Assembly (NCBI GenBank): GCA_018806985.1
Contig: JADANN010000462.1
Coordinates: 2,471,501 to 2,535,500, forward strand
DNA: 64,000 nucleotides
Source: Angiostrongylus vasorum
Taxonomy: Eukaryota > Nematoda > Chromadorea > Rhabditida > Metastrongylidae
Reading direction: 5' to 3'
This document shows, in pieces, positions 24,158-37,265 of the stretch. The first letter of the stretch is position 1, and every line of letters begins with the position of its first letter. The notes below the pieces were generated by a model, which had not been told where the DNA came from, did not search any database, and worked only from the letters and a program-made list of their open reading frames with translations. Position numbers and translations under genes: made by a program.

Positions 24158-24586
24158 GCGTTATTTCATAACAGTTTGATGAGTGTTTTGTGAACCATGA
24201 TTCTTTTAGAGCGGCATCGCGTCATTGTTTGATGAAAACGGTGTTGATTTCCCATTCTCACGATAGAAAAAATCACCAAGATAGGAATAACTACAGAGCC
24301 CTCATTAAAGATAGATATGTTTGCCCCTTAACGAGACAGCAGCAGTGGAGAAAGGCTGTGTGAATAAAACAATGTAGAGTTGACCTGATTGCGTCGGCCA
24401 TTTCACTTTCGGATGTGAAACAGATAGAGACCATAACCTAATTGAGCGTAAAATGAAGTAAACATCCAGAAATATGTGGAAAGATGGCGAGGAAAGAATG
24501 GTGTCGACAGAGATGACGATACGGAATATTAAAAGTGGAAGTATAAGAAGAAGTACAGAATATTTTGCAATGGTATTGGCAACAAG

Positions 24587-24968
24587 GAGGACGGATAGTT
24601 CAGTGATAGTGATCCCGTCCACTACGAGGACGCCCCAACCTACCAGGATGCTTGTTCGACCACCCCGTGCACCCAAGCCTCTCATCCTTCCAGGGCCGAG
24701 CCATTGGTATTTCACTCTTCTGGAGCAAGCTCACTTCTTACAGTCCAAGTGGGGACGCTCTAGTCCGGCAATACCAGAATTCTAGGGAGAATCAACTTGA
24801 CTAACATCCAACGATCTTCGTGACAAAGGCGAAAGAAGTCCTGAGGCAGCATCTGAGTTCAACCGCAAAAAGTTTGAAGACCTTTGTGGATGGTGAGTGC
24901 TAGGAAACGAATCGAATGTAAGAAGCGCTGGTATCCGCATAGTGTGATACAAGTAATGACGGATCGTT
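24587..24968 (+). repeat. tRNA-derived SINE, family 2, copy
   Basis: The head is GGATAGTTCAGTGATAGTGA. The middle has CAAGCCTCTCATCCTTCCAG and the tail GTTTGAAGACCTTTGTGGAT and TAATGACGGATC. A 136-codon minus-strand reading frame across it is an accident of the repeat. Confidence 0.75.
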
Positions 24969-25714
24969 TAATAACCATATGAAATTCTCATCTTATTTTT
25001 TATAAACACTTTTCCCTGCAGAAACGCTATAAACTATGTTAATATTAACTGCATGAGATCTATAAGGTCCTTACAAATCGTAGGAATTCCGTCGTCTTTG
25101 GATTGGAAATCTGCTGACGGGTCTGAGTCTGTGTTCAGATTCATTTGCATTCGTGTCTTATGGCTGAGCTCAACCCCTAATCGTTCATACGGCCCAGTTC
25201 TTTTAGATATTCACAGTTTTAAGTCTTGGAGTCTTTGGCCGAAGAAGTACAACAATGCCGAGAGATCACAATCCCAAGAAGGAAGCCCTGCGGTTATAGT
25301 TGCCCAGCTATGGTTATTGTTAGCTTCTCATCGGTGGTGAAAACACCTGCCCTCTCAACCACTTAAGACACTCATTCCAGTGATCGTAGACTCATTGATT
25401 AATAAGTGAACATTGAGGTCCCTTTCATAAAACGTCGAATCCGTCACTTAATGATATCTCAATTCGAACAGTTCATTATCGAAGTGCTCTATAAGAGAAT
25501 CCTAGTGTTTACGACACTGATGAAATATTAAGCATAATTATTATATCTCGCCTTTACATTACTCGTTTCTGAATCCGCGTTTAAATTGACAGATTTAAAT
25601 TATCGTCCAAGAACCATGAAGAATGCGGTTTTTTTTCTTCCTACAAATGTTACCATGATAAGGAGTAGTAAAGGAGAAGCATAGGTTAGGAAACTAGCGA
25701 AGCATCACTCTGAT
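24969..25714. other. Unassigned sequence
   Basis: One plus-strand ORF of 95 codons (25053-25340) has no recognisable family or splice context. Nothing else can be supported. Confidence 0.35.
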
Positions 25715-26003
25715 AAAAGGATAAACGAAGGATAAACCTCTCGGCGTTGATCAATCCCTGACGGATGCCCCATGCACTCAACTTCACTAAGCATCGTTGG
25801 AAGTGATAGAATGTATATCTGGGCTTTACAATGATTCGCGGTGGCCTACCGATGTATTGAACCAGTGCTGCTATTCTCCCAGACAAGCATCGTACCAATT
25901 CGCCGACCCCGAAGGGGTGGTATGCTTGCTGGGCCATGGGCGCGGAGATCGATTCCACGTGTGTGTCGGAGTGGCGCCTCCAACCACTGCGCTACACGCG
26001 CCC
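25715..26003 (-). repeat. tRNA-derived SINE, family 1, copy 7 (pair B, left)
   Basis: Antisense copy. Tail CTCTCGGCGTTGATCAATCC at left; head CACTGCGCTACACGCGCCC at right. It faces copy 8 across about 95 bp. Confidence 0.85.
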
Positions 26004-26097
26004 TATCACTTTGATACCTTTGTTAATACAACATTTCGCGATAAGAGAAATAATAAATAAACCACAAACGTAGATAATTTGACAGGCTCTCATGAAG

Positions 26098-26373
26098 ACG
26101 TGCGCGTAGCGCAGTGGTTAGAGGCGCTCTGTAATACACATGGGATAGATCCCGCTCCCCAGGCACAGCAACCCTCTCATCCCTCCGGGGTCTGCAAATT
26201 GGTACCATATCTGTCCGAGAAGACAGCAGGACTGACTCGATACATCGGTGGGCCACCGCGAGTAATTTCAAAGGCCAGATATGCATTCAATCACCTCTAA
26301 CGATTGCTTAATGAAGTCTAATGCACGGCGCATCCCTCAGGGAATGATTAAGGCCGAGAGCTTTATCCTTTTT
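26098..26373 (+). repeat. tRNA-derived SINE, family 1, copy 8 (pair B, right)
   Basis: Sense copy. Head GTAGCGCAGTGGTTAGAGGC, B box GGGATAGATCC, tail GAGAGCTTTATCCTTTTTA. Confidence 0.85.
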
Positions 26374-28867
26374 ATATTGATCCTCATCAATAGTTGTCCG
26401 AGATACCATCTATCTGCAATCCGTTGTTTTCCATCGCAATAGTCGTTTGATGCAATGGTCTGTTTTCAGCATGGTGAAGCCTTTAGATGGGAGTGTTCTT
26501 GGGTATCGAACTGCTAGATACAGCGAGGTTCATCTTTCCACCAGTCTCCCAAACTGAGGAGTTGGACATTTCCACCAACCTAGCGAAGAATAAACGAATT
26601 CGATGAATCGTTGCTTTTCTGATAGCAACTTAACTGCGTGGTGGCAAATCTACCTTATTGGGTAGTTCCGAAACAAAGAAAATTCCGTCTTATTATTCAC
26701 TTTGGTTTTCAGTTTCTTGCTAGGACATCATTGGCTTTTTTTTACCTAGTCTAGAAGTACCTTCAAAAGTGACTGTCTTCTTTCCAAAAAGACGATTAGG
26801 GCTGGAATCCAGTAGGCATTCCTGTATAAGTGTTGTAGGCGTACGCAGGGCTTGGTAGAAATCTACTCTACACCCCACTTGTGCTATTTGTTCTTCCTTT
26901 TGAGCATATCGTTGGCAAACTCATGCACCACGCATTAGCTTTTGTGTTTATACTCCGATGTACAGTTTGTGGGAGAACATACAGAAGTGACATTTTGGTA
27001 GCCTAGTAGGTCTTCTGTACAGAAAAATCGGATCGTGCTCACTGGCTTCACTCCTTGGGAAACGACAGACTGAGTAGCCGAATTCTGGGGGGAGGAAGTC
27101 AAACCATGCACTAAGCGTGCTACATTCATGTATCCTTTCTTCATGTGTATGCAGCTGTTAAAACTCATCTACATGAACTAACTACATAAATGCACGAGTG
27201 TTCTCACAATATTCGTCTATACAATCGTGGTAGTTTGAATTTAACACCAATATGACGACAAACCACCAAGTTCTCTTGTGGCTTGAACGTCCAGATCAGT
27301 CCGATATAGATCTTTTCTTGTTGCGGATTGGTATTGCATTTACGCATATATCCCAACGGTTTCGGTTGCTGCTAAGAGCATGGTATTTTGGAATGTGACT
27401 AGGTTCTCTCTCATCAATAACTGATAGAGGTTGTGGTTGGAAACACGGTAAGTGAACATCGGTAGCAATAAAGTTTCATTTTCTTCAACTCTATAGGAAT
27501 AAATATGTATATACACCTCTGGGAACGATATAGGCATTTCGGAATATACTTTCACAATGAAGTTAACATAGACACAAGAGAACACATTCTACTGCAAAGC
27601 GGCAGACAGGGAGCATATGGACTATGGGAAAGAAAGGTTTTGGTCAACCTTCAAGCACTGCGATGCACAGAGGAGAATTTCAGCTAAACAAGAATCATCA
27701 TCTTCGAGGCGCTTTTAAAATTCAGAAATCCATATTTTCATCAAAAGTTAGTTTCAAGGTTGTTATTGTAGCAACTTCCATGATGCAACATGATGAATGA
27801 AAGAAGAAAACGAAAAGCGAAAGAAACAGAAAAGACACTGAAAAAAAGTAAGGCACGAGTGGGATATAATATGAGGACACTTTGACTAAGGCAATTTAGA
27901 ATGCGACGTTCTCTCTGTAGGAAGAAAAAATGACTATGTAAGTGAGTCCGAATTACAAGCAAATTGAAGTAATGAAACCATGACAGAAGGAAACGGACAG
28001 TGAAAAGAAAAAGGTTGATGGCACCGGCTCGTAGTGATTTGTTGCAACTGGTTATAGTGATGTCAGTTATGATCCCAACACGTTAGCCACAACTGATTCA
28101 TAAGCCAACCAATACTGAAACCCAACTGCAGTGGGAGACGTCGTCGTCACCGATGGGATGGCGATCGCCTACTGCTTGTAAGGATGGTCACGAGAAGTGC
28201 CGAGAACACGACGTTGGTTAATCATGGCACCTGAACGTTAGCACTGTTAGCAACATTAAATGTTATAGTCTTATGTTCTTGTTATACTTCTACCTCTGCA
28301 TGAACCCAATCTCTCTCTTGTTTAGATTACAAGACTTTTTTTAGCAACGTTAATTTTGTTCTGAGTGCTAAATGGCAGCGCGCACAAGAAGCTTGGCAAG
28401 AGTCGATTGACCGGTTAAGGTTAGCTTGTCTAAATTTAAAGTACTTAGTGTTCTATCATGCAATTTTAAGCCATATGCTTGTGAAAAATGTTTTCCAAAG
28501 GCAGTGTTATCGAGATGAGATGTAAGGAACGTAGGAGATCAAGGCAAACTTAAACAAGCAAGTAATCACAACTTCAGATTCACCGATATGTCTGTGGGAC
28601 GGAAGACATCAAGTACACGTAGATGATATCAACATTGGGATTCAGTGGAAAGAAAAAACAAAGATACAAAAAAACAGAGAAAAAAATTCAAATATGGCAA
28701 TATTGCTTAACAAAGTACTAACTTAAGTATTCCATGATAGGATTGCCTGAATAAATAAGACTTCGTGGATCCTGAGAAAAAACAGCTCACATCAAGAAAA
28801 ATGGTTGTGAAAGCTCTCACCAGATACAAATGTGAGGCCTTACCAGTGGATGGAGTAAGTCTCGATA
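26374..28867. other. Intergenic sequence downstream of the STAR/KH gene
   Basis: About 2.5 kb without a gene that can be supported. It should include the 3' UTR of the minus-strand STAR gene near 28.2-28.87 kb. Short ORFs around 27.0 and 27.5 kb lack splice signals or resemblance. Confidence 0.45.
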
Positions 28868-31800
28868 TTATGCCCATTTCCGAACGACAAACCCACCAGG
28901 AGTAGTTTGAGCAGCAGCAATATCAACTCCAGCATAATCCGAGTACTGTCCTCCGAGCAGACTGTACTGCTGCTGAGCAGCCGCCTGTTGCTGAGCTTGG
29001 GCTTGTTGGAAATGCTGGAGAGCCGCGACGTTTGCCAAGTTTTCATATGATAATCCTTGACTGAAAACTAATGACATATGTAGATGCTAGAAAAGAACTT
29101 GAACAGACTAAACGATGGGTTATGACACCGTTAAAAGTGATTTACCTAAGCAGTAGTTGCTGGTATTCAGCAGCTTGCTGTTGTTGTTGTTGCAAAATGG
29201 CGGCTTGTTGAGCCGCAACTGCCGCAGCGTTGTTGCTGACGGCGACAGCAGCTGCTCCCAGCTGCGACTGCAGCCCGAGCATCTGATTTTGCTGAGCAGC
29301 AGCTCCTCGACCGGGACTCATTACGATTGGGGCCCCAGCCATTGCCATCGTTGGAGATCGAGCCAGAGCTGGATTGTTCGCTGCAAGCATTGGCAGCACA
29401 CTTCGAGCTTGTGCAGAAAGTGCTGCTGCTTCTAAAAATATCAACAAAGTTACCGACGTTAGCGGACGAGTAACATAGTTTAAATATGTTCACGCAGATG
29501 AATGTAGTTACTTTGAAACACTTTGAAACTTGTGTGGCCTTTCATATACCTCATTACGAACACACACCACTCATACATATGAAAGATTGTATAAATTCGT
29601 TCTCCTGTTAAAAAAAGGCCTTCTAGAGTTTATGTTATCAAGTGGTTAAAATATTTATTGGGGTATGTATGATGGACGCGTGTGGCGTAGTGGTCAGAGG
29701 TGACCTGCAATACACATGGGTTCGATCTTTCGCCCCCTGCCTCACCGAAGCCTTTCACTTCCGGAGTCGGCAAATTAGTACCAGATCTGTCTGGGAGAAT
29801 AGCAGCACCAACTCGAAATATCGGCAGGCCAACGTGAGCCAGTGTATAGATCAGATATGGGTTTAATCACCTTTAACGATGTTTAGTGAAATCGAATGCA
29901 TAGCGCAACGGCTAAGGATTGATCAATTCCAACATCTGTGGCCTTTTTTCATGGATAACGGATGCATATAAGAGAGACATAGACAAAGCCTCGTTAACAA
30001 AACATGAATGAATACCACTATGGACAATAAACCCCACGAAGAGCAGCGGCTAGCGGTTGTTTGAGCTGAACGGCAGCAGCGGCAGCAGCAGCTTGCTCAG
30101 TTGCTGAACGATAGGTGCCGTTAATAATGGCCAATTCCATAAGCTGTTTCCGTTTGAGCTCATCCTCGCCTTCAGGCTTCAATAAAATCGATGAATTTTG
30201 TTATACAACTCACAACGTGCAAACAATTCAGATATTATTAATCCGAAAGTTGAAATAGAAAAAGGCTGACAGAGCACAGACTGATTATTTGTGTCAGAGG
30301 ACAACATCAGTCAGCATAAATACTTCCACCACTATCTTCATATAGAACAACAACAAAGAGGTATTTTCTTAGGGCTATAATGTCTTCGTCCCAAAGGTTC
30401 ACCGTCTCATCGTGGCTGGGAGGTGTTGTTTAGTGTCAGATTGCGACATGCAGCGGGGGTTCATCCCCGGCACGGTCTTCCAACTTGAAAAGGTGTGTGA
30501 TGCTTCCATCTGGAAGCCCAGCTAAGAGCAAGCAGGTACAAGGAATCACTAGTGTCCTGGTATTAAATTAGTTCTAAAATGCCAAATCTCCCCTCTATTC
30601 AATGTAGACGAAAAGCAGGAAGCCCGACATACGTAAATCAGCTACTATTCTAAATGGTGAAAAGGAAGCAGCAATTGTTAAAAGAGAGCGGCGTAGTATC
30701 CTCAAAGTGTTTTATCGCTGAACCACAGCGGTGTTGATAGTGGAATGAAAAATTGGTAAACGTTGTGGACTATTGCTATCGAGACCTTGTTCCGCTGATG
30801 ATATTATCACCTGTTAGAACAAGCTTGTCGAGTTCAGCGAGTCAGAAGGGAAAAAAGAGGCCTACGGTTCAATCGAAGAAAAACTAGATTTGTGAAAATG
30901 GCCTGTTGAAATGGATAACAGGTTGCTCCAAATGGTAGGAAATCCCAGATTTCACTGTTAACCCTAGTAGACGAAATTCAACAGGTGGATTTTCATTCGC
31001 ATAATAAACAGCCTCTCTTGAACAATCACCGTTTTGTTCTTTGTAAGTCCTACAGCTATCTGGTGGAGACCAGCCGCACGGCTTCCCACACGGATGAGGA
31101 ATATGCGCGGCTCAGATCAAAAAAATCAAAAAAATCGATCCCAGATATGACGCGAGGTCATGCGTGATCATACGACACTACTCCTTGCGTTCGTTCTTCG
31201 ATTTTTTGAGTTTGTCCAAAACGCCTCAGTAGTTTTTTCGCGCTAACGTTTCAGATTTTTTGTGTGACGATAGTGAACCTTGCTTAGCACCTTCTCCGTC
31301 ATGTCTTTGTGTCTTATGTGTGCCTAGTGAAGTGTTCTGTTTGACTTTGAGCTTCCCAACCAGGTACTCTTTTGAACGAACGTAGAGTGGTCTACCTGTT
31401 TCCCCTAATGTATTCGCCCTTGCACGCTTTATAAGAGACTTCAGAAACCGTAACCGAACTTATGCAGTCACCGTCTCTACCGTTAGGGGCATACTGTACT
31501 ATTCTGCGTTGTCCGTCCATAGACCTATAGACGGTCATACAGTCGGTTACGAAGCAGTTGGCGTATCACAGTATTCTGTGACAACGTATTCAAAAACGAC
31601 ATCACGAAATAGTACCGAAAGGCAAATAATAAAAATATACTGGTTCATTACCTCTCCTCTCATCCCTCGGACAAAAATGGCGCTTTGCAAGAAACATGAT
31701 TAGAACAGCCACCAATGTGTGCACCGGAAGAGAGCAGAAGGAAGAATCTCTGAACTGGCGCCGCAAATGGCCACTTCCAATGGCTACGAAACGGAAACGG

Positions 31801-34800
31801 CTCCTCGGGATAGGTGCAGAGCAAAACCAAGACCCTCAGACAGTAACTCTAGCGAGAGTAAGGTCCTGTTCATCCTGCTGTTCATTTCTGAGGGAATAAC
31901 CACAGCTACAATACGTTTCGTAAAAAGAGGTGGTGTACAGAACTCGATAGCACTGGGAGAATTATCACCCAACATTCTCGACGCCAGCTGGTTCGCAACT
32001 GCTTACATGACCGTGTACGTACAAATGCAAAATAAAAGAAAACAAGCAGAACATTTTATGTCCGCATAGAAGAGCATCCAGCTGGGAAGCATAAAGTGAA
32101 ACAGAACACTCAGTTAAGCGCGCACAGGACACAGAAACATAAAGGAGAAGATTTTGAAATGAAACTCACTATCACTGAACAGGAATCCAAAACATCAGTG
32201 CGTAAAACTCCTGAAGCGTTTTGGATGATTCTTTCTGCTTCTGTTTAGCAAACACGAGGTGTTATTTTACTTCTTTATTTACGTACAAGCTGACGTTTCG
32301 GCGGATTTCGCCTTCCTCAAAGCCTGAGAAGGTCAAGTTGACTGTGATCTACACGGTCAAACGCCTCCATAATCAAACAGAGAAAATGCTGAACCAAAAT
32401 TTCAATCACATTGAACACAGAGCCTCTGCACACTAACTCTGTGCGGTTGGTCTCCACATGAAATATTTAGTGGAAGACTCCTAGAAAGCGGTGAGTGTGC
32501 AAAGACTCCGTGTTCAATGTGATTGAAATTTTGGTCCAACATTTTCTCTGTTTGGTTATGGAGGCGTTTGACCGTGTAGATCGCAGTCAACTTGACCTTT
32601 CCAGGCTCTGAGGAGGGCGAAATCCGCCGAAACGTCAGCTTGAACGTAAATAAAGAAATAAAATAACACCTCGTGTTTGCTAAACAAAAAGCAGAAAGAA
32701 TTATTCAATCAATGCCGAGGTTAATAGAAAGTCGGACGTTTTGGATGAATTCGGAAATCCAAAAGTGATCCGCAAGGAGGAGTACCCTGTGATCAAGCGT
32801 GACCTCGCGCCATACCTCAGACTGGTTTTTTTGACCTGAGCCAGGCACATTCCTCGTCCACGTAAGACTCTGTGAGGCTGGTCTCCAACAATAACTGGTA
32901 GACTTACAAAGAAATGGTCAGTGTTCAAAAGAACCTGTTTACTATACAAATGAAAATTTATGTACCATGTTGTATTTGCTGATGTTATGAAGGTGTTTGA
33001 CTTGGTAAACCGCATGTCAGCTTGATCTTTTCAGGCTCTGAAGAAGACGAAACAACGGAAACGTCAGCTGTCTTGAATAAATAGTGTGATAAAAACTTCG
33101 CGTCCGATCATCAACAAAACGGTGAATTATTAACGTGGATGGTGTCATGAATCAAGGGCATCATACCACCTATACCTGGGATATTCAATGAATATGAATA
33201 AAGACGTGGGAGAAATCTCTGCGAAAAACAACGAAGAATGGACCTTGCTTCGTGATTCTAGCAGAAGCCCCTGATAAACCTGTTCCTACCGACATACACG
33301 CTCAAGAATGTAAGACATTATTTTCTTATAGCTTCATCCTCTATAGGCTAAATTGATGCTCCAATAAAAGGCAAAAAAGTTCTGTACAATACACACGTCA
33401 TTCAAGTGGTGTTCTTCCAAGATGAAACGGTGTACTAATTACGAAACCAGTTCTCGTAGTTTAAACCTTCGAAGAATATCCGACCTTTAAGACAGATCGG
33501 ATTAAGCGTTGAGAAATAAAAAAACTATTGACCGATCATGTGATGAGGAAACAAAACCACAGACTGATGGAAATGACATCTTCGCGCATCCTTAAGGAAT
33601 CAAAGGGCCATTTTAAGAGATTCCGGCTCGTTCGTTGAATGCGTAAGCGCTAGCTGCATGAAGTCGAGGACTAGATCAAATCGCACCTTAGCCTATGCGC
33701 CAATTCAGAAAACTACGTAAGCAGTGGCTGCAAGAGAAGAGCATGAATGACTGAAGTGCAAAGACCTGTAAGACAAGTGAAAACGAGTCATCTTGGGAGG
33801 TATCGAACTGAACCAGACTACGACGAATTGGTCCCTTGCCTCCTCAGAAACTCATTAGTCTTAAAATCATTCTCGTTCAAGGTCAACCGCTATGAAATCA
33901 TAGTGAATCGCTCGACAGGCTCGATTAATCCAAAATCCATGGACATATACTACCCAGTAATGGGCGTCAATGCTACCGTTTAATAAATCCCTCATTTAAA
34001 AGAATTAATAGCTACATGGATATGTAGAAAATGTATGGAAAATCTGAAGAGAAACCTACAGCAGGCACAAGAAGCTTCTTGACCTCATCAACTGCTCGAG
34101 CGAGCTTGATTCGCGATCGATTGGGAGTGTCCTCACATTGGATCAAGACGTGCAGATCTTCAGACAGATGTTCCCAATTCGGTTTTCCACGGTTCAGTTC
34201 TTCTTTTTTCTTATCTCGCATCGATCCTCGTCCCCGCACCATTATTTTACAACCCGTCTCCTGCTCAAGCTGTTTCGCTGTCATTCCTCGTGGTCCCAAT
34301 ATCCGTCCGACGAAATTGTACTAAATCAAAACGTCAATAATAATAGTAATAATAATAGCAACAATAATAATAATAATAATAATATAATAATAATAATGTC
34401 AACGGCCTCGATGCAAATTTCCTTAACAAATGCTTAGGAATCACACACATCTGGATGTTCTTTTGCTGGAACAAAGACTTTCTCTGTAGTGACTTGCACA
34501 TCTCCTTCGGGATCTGGAAGGCTCATCTCTTCCTTCGTGAACTCGAATTGGAACAACGCCACACGCACCTTGCTGATTTCTGAACAAAAAAAGAAATTAA
34601 TGTTAACCATCTCACAATAAAGTTCTCAGAAGCTGTGAGTAAACAAATAGTGCTACCGCCTAACAACTCCGGAATTACTTGGGAACATTGGTGAGTATTT
34701 TGCTGTATTTCTCTTCAGGACGACTGAAATCACAAAGCGAAGAAGTGAAAGTCATGGAATTTCACCTTCATCTGCGAGTCGTTCTAGGTGATGAAATACA

Positions 34801-36367
34801 TTTGGAAACGCTGAGAGTTGCTTTTTGTCCTTGAGCAATTGTGATAAGTATTCAACGGAGTACTGTTGGCTGGAAGAGATATTCGAACCTGGAAGGAAAT
34901 TAAGTGTCAGAATCGATAATACATATGCACTTCATAGTGACGATTATGACTAACGAGGAAAAATTCATTAGAAGATACCTAGAGAACTGGGTGTGAGCAG
35001 AGTAGAGTTCGGTGGGTCAAACATGAAAACGGGATGGAACGGCAAGGTGATCCGGGCTGCACAACATTCGCTTTTACACCACGCGGCCGTCACTGTGCCT
35101 AGCTGCCCCCTCACGGTGCGCCTGTTCTCCTAATAGACAGATAGCCCAGCGGCCAGGAGATGCCTTTTTACGAAGCCCCACTCGCACAGCCCCACGTCCG
35201 CCTCGACTGAAAACATTACACCGCGCAACTACGGTGGACCCTACGCGGATCCCATCGCTGCCGAGTTCGTGGCAGCCGGAGCGCGGCCGCAAGGGATTCC
35301 CATCCATAGTCGTCCATGGCCGATCTAACCAGCAACGCCCGTGGCTGTGCTTTCGATAGTTGTAGATATTTTTTTCGATTATCTTGATAGTTTCATAGAA
35401 TGTATATTATCGCTCTAAGTATATCAATGACTTTTCTGAGATATTCTTCCAATTGTAAATTTGCTTGAAGTTCGAATTCGTTAAAACAAGCGAAATACAT
35501 GTCCAGAAAATTGCTAATTCAAACGTGGCAACATCAAGGACTAAGATACATTTGGGGGAACACCATGCTACCCTTTTATGAGAAATGCAGGCTGTTCGAT
35601 TGCTTCCTTGTTCGAAGCGAAATAAGAGCCTCCACGAAGGAAGCAAAAACAGTACGTTTCGTTGAACCCAAAAGAAACCAGAATTTCTTCTAAGTCGAAT
35701 AAGTATATAAAATTTACTAGGAGCTAAGATAGAATTGTTTATAGTTGAATGGCGTTATTATTTTCGACCAAGTGAATTGCATACAATGCGCATTGTCCGT
35801 TACGGGGTTAGAATCTTACTGTTAGCTGCGTTATGATCAAAGAGCAAGCGTGCAATAATGTGAACCATATTCTTTCGGTCAATATTACTAATCAGGTTAA
35901 ATTTTGTCCTTTAGAAATTCCACCAATTGTTCAAGTTTAACGGACGAGCACAGCAGTCATGGTATAACTTGGAGTACAGGTAAGGTTGGGATAGACCACC
36001 TGCAGATTGCAATATGACAGCAAACCCTTGCAAGCACCAAAGGTCATCGTAAACTACAGCATGGACTATTCCTGGCTGGCACGGTGTGTTAAAGCGTGTG
36101 ATAATAAACAGTGAGCAACATAGCTTTGGGCAAGCTCAACTATTACTTTCACGAGGGCAAGCAATTAGTATGTGCAGTGGATTTAGAGAGACGATAATAT
36201 TAATGTGAAGCATATTCTGTAAGTTGGGTACCATTAGCATGGTGGTGATGGGACTGCAGAAGGGCGGCGGCCGAATCGGCGGCGGTCATTGCTGCTGGAG
36301 CGGCGGTAGGATGGCCGTCCGTGGATGATGGAGCAGCGACTGGAGGTCTCGGTCCCACGGTCCCACT
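28868..36367 (-). CDS. asd-2: STAR-family KH RNA-binding protein, Quaking/ASD-2 type (5' end unresolved)
   Basis: Binds ACUAAY-type RNA elements as a dimer. In C. elegans, ASD-2 controls developmental alternative splicing, for example in muscle. Minus-strand exons, all in phase: 36367-36232, 34888-34766, 34579-34449, 34320-34060, 30176-30038, 29431-29146 and 29060-28868 (TAA), at least 422 aa. The order is an Ala/His-rich N-terminal part, QUA1 ([20 protein letters not shown] to [16 protein letters not shown]), the KH domain with [40 protein letters not shown] and [16 protein letters not shown], and QUA2 ([23 protein letters not shown]). An Ala/Gln-rich tail follows. The KH sequence favours the Quaking/ASD-2 branch over GLD-1. 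The first listed exon starts in phase 0 after CTTCTGTTGCAG and has an internal ATG, so trans-splicing or a distant first exon is possible. Introns of 1.3 and 3.9 kb hold SINEs, PLE fragments and a GC island. Confidence 0.92.
29675..29950 (+). repeat. tRNA-derived SINE, family 1, copy 9
   Basis: Antisense to the host STAR gene, in its intron. Head GTGTGGCGTAGTGGTCAGAG, B box GGGTTCGATC, diverged tail CTTTAACGATGTTTAGTGAA. Confidence 0.8.
30985..31170 (+). mobile_element. PLE 5' coding fragment
   Basis: The plus-strand frame resembles the minus-strand frame at 32701-33015 (shared pieces LRSKK and RGHA). It abuts a minus-strand GIY-YIG-like fragment. Partial and inactive. Confidence 0.5.
31200..31620 (-). 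mobile_element. Decayed PLE fragment (GIY-YIG end)
   Basis: The minus strand shows interrupted pieces similar to the better-preserved GIY-YIG region at 46996-47454. The plus-strand blocks GACGGTCATACAGTCGGTTA and TTATGCAGTCACCGTCTCTA match those near 47.33 kb. Several stops. Confidence 0.6.
32220..32740. mobile_element. Foldback PLE element with hammerhead-like ends (copy 1)
   Basis: Two inverted arms of about 215 bp surround a spacer of about 60 bp. Each arm has AGCAAACACGAGGTGTTATT, a hammerhead-like core and a coding piece (KRLHNQTEK). The right arm core at 32603-32643 (plus) reads AGGCT, CTGAGGA, GGCGAAATCCGCC, GAAAC, GTC, AGCTT. The outer AGGCT and AGCTT can pair as stem I. Lies in the STAR-gene intron. 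Nearly the same unit occurs at 50572-51075. Confidence 0.75.
32741..33095 (-). mobile_element. Further PLE fragment with degenerate hammerhead-like core
   Basis: A minus-strand coding piece ([20 protein letters not shown]) runs toward plus-strand TCTGAAGAAGACGAAACAAC and GGAAACGTCAGCT at about 33033-33072, an older version of the PLE end. Confidence 0.55.
34335..34398. repeat. (AAT)n microsatellite next to a splice acceptor
   Basis: Imperfect AAT repeat ending about 14 bp from the 3' splice site (34321-34322) of the KH exon of the minus-strand STAR gene. On the transcript it is an ATT-rich run just upstream of the acceptor GATTTAG. Confidence 0.85.
35070..35330. repeat. GC-rich island of unknown origin in a STAR-gene intron
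   Basis: A 260-bp block far richer in GC than its surroundings (GCTGCCGAGTTCGTGGCAGC, GGAGCGCGGCCGCAAGGG). It is open on the minus strand for 77 codons without known domains. Likely a piece of another dispersed repeat, by composition only. Confidence 0.4.
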
Positions 36368-37265
36368 CTGCAACAGAAGAGCAGACCACGTTAGCCGAGC
36401 TAACCACACACACACGAGCGACGCAACGAACACAACGTCATCACACAACAACAATAGAGGCTAACGTTAGAACAGCATAGCATGAAAACCGGCTCTACTC
36501 ATTGCAATTCATTTAAATTCGCAGCTTGTAAAGTTGAGCTGAGTAGAGCTGTGTTGGTTGCAGTACGTTCCTGCACCGCTTGCGTATTCTGCCAACGAAT
36601 CCACTTCCATTGACTTCACATGGAAATTTTGTTGTTGAAATTCTATGGCTACTGAAAATTGTAAAAGAATGTAACTATGATCTGTCACAATACGAATTAA
36701 CCCTACGTTTAACCCTACGTGCTTTGTTGATCATTGAACACATTCGAGTGAAGTCGTTTAAGGACGACTTGGTGAGCACAACACTAAAAGGTTGCTTAAG
36801 AACTGAACTTAAAAGAAATTTGAAAAAAAAACACGCTGACGAGACAACTGTCACTTAGAATTCTACTGAAGTCTAATCTCTCTCTCTCTCTCTCAGTCTA
36901 GATTCTACTGTATTCTGAAAGCTACTTGAGAAAGTGGCTGTCACACAGGGCTGTGGAGACCATTGGACATTGTTCTTCTTTACGAAGAAATGAGAAAGAC
37001 GTTGAATGATGTGGGAATTATCTTATATCGTTAGTGAATGATGGTGAATGCGCGAATGATTATAATCGATAAGACAGAGAGAAACGGAGAGAAACTGGGA
37101 CAATATCTCCACATGCACTCGGCAACGACGGTGGACCGGCAGCACCCGATACGATGGATGAAGCAGCTGACGCCCAGCGCCCCACTCCAGGATAAGTCGG
37201 CAACTGACTCCTCGCAGACGTTCTCCACGAACTCGATCGATTAATCCGCTGACGGACGGCATCAA
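36368..37265. other. Sequence upstream of the first supported STAR-gene exon
   Basis: Contains a short (TC) run at 36878-36895. A GC-richer strip at about 37090-37260 is open on both strands: plus 37038-37244 ends DSSQTFSTNSID, and the minus strand is also open. It could be a 5' exon of the STAR gene or another short gene. Neither is supported by a matching phase. Confidence 0.3.

Noticed and set aside
24305..24715. 136-codon minus-strand ORF
   Set aside because: It overlaps an antisense family-2 SINE copy; similar accidental frames occur in other copies.
29157..29435. 92-codon plus-strand ORF
   Set aside because: Antisense of the Ala/Gln-rich exon of the STAR gene; repeated GCT/CAG codons open several frames.
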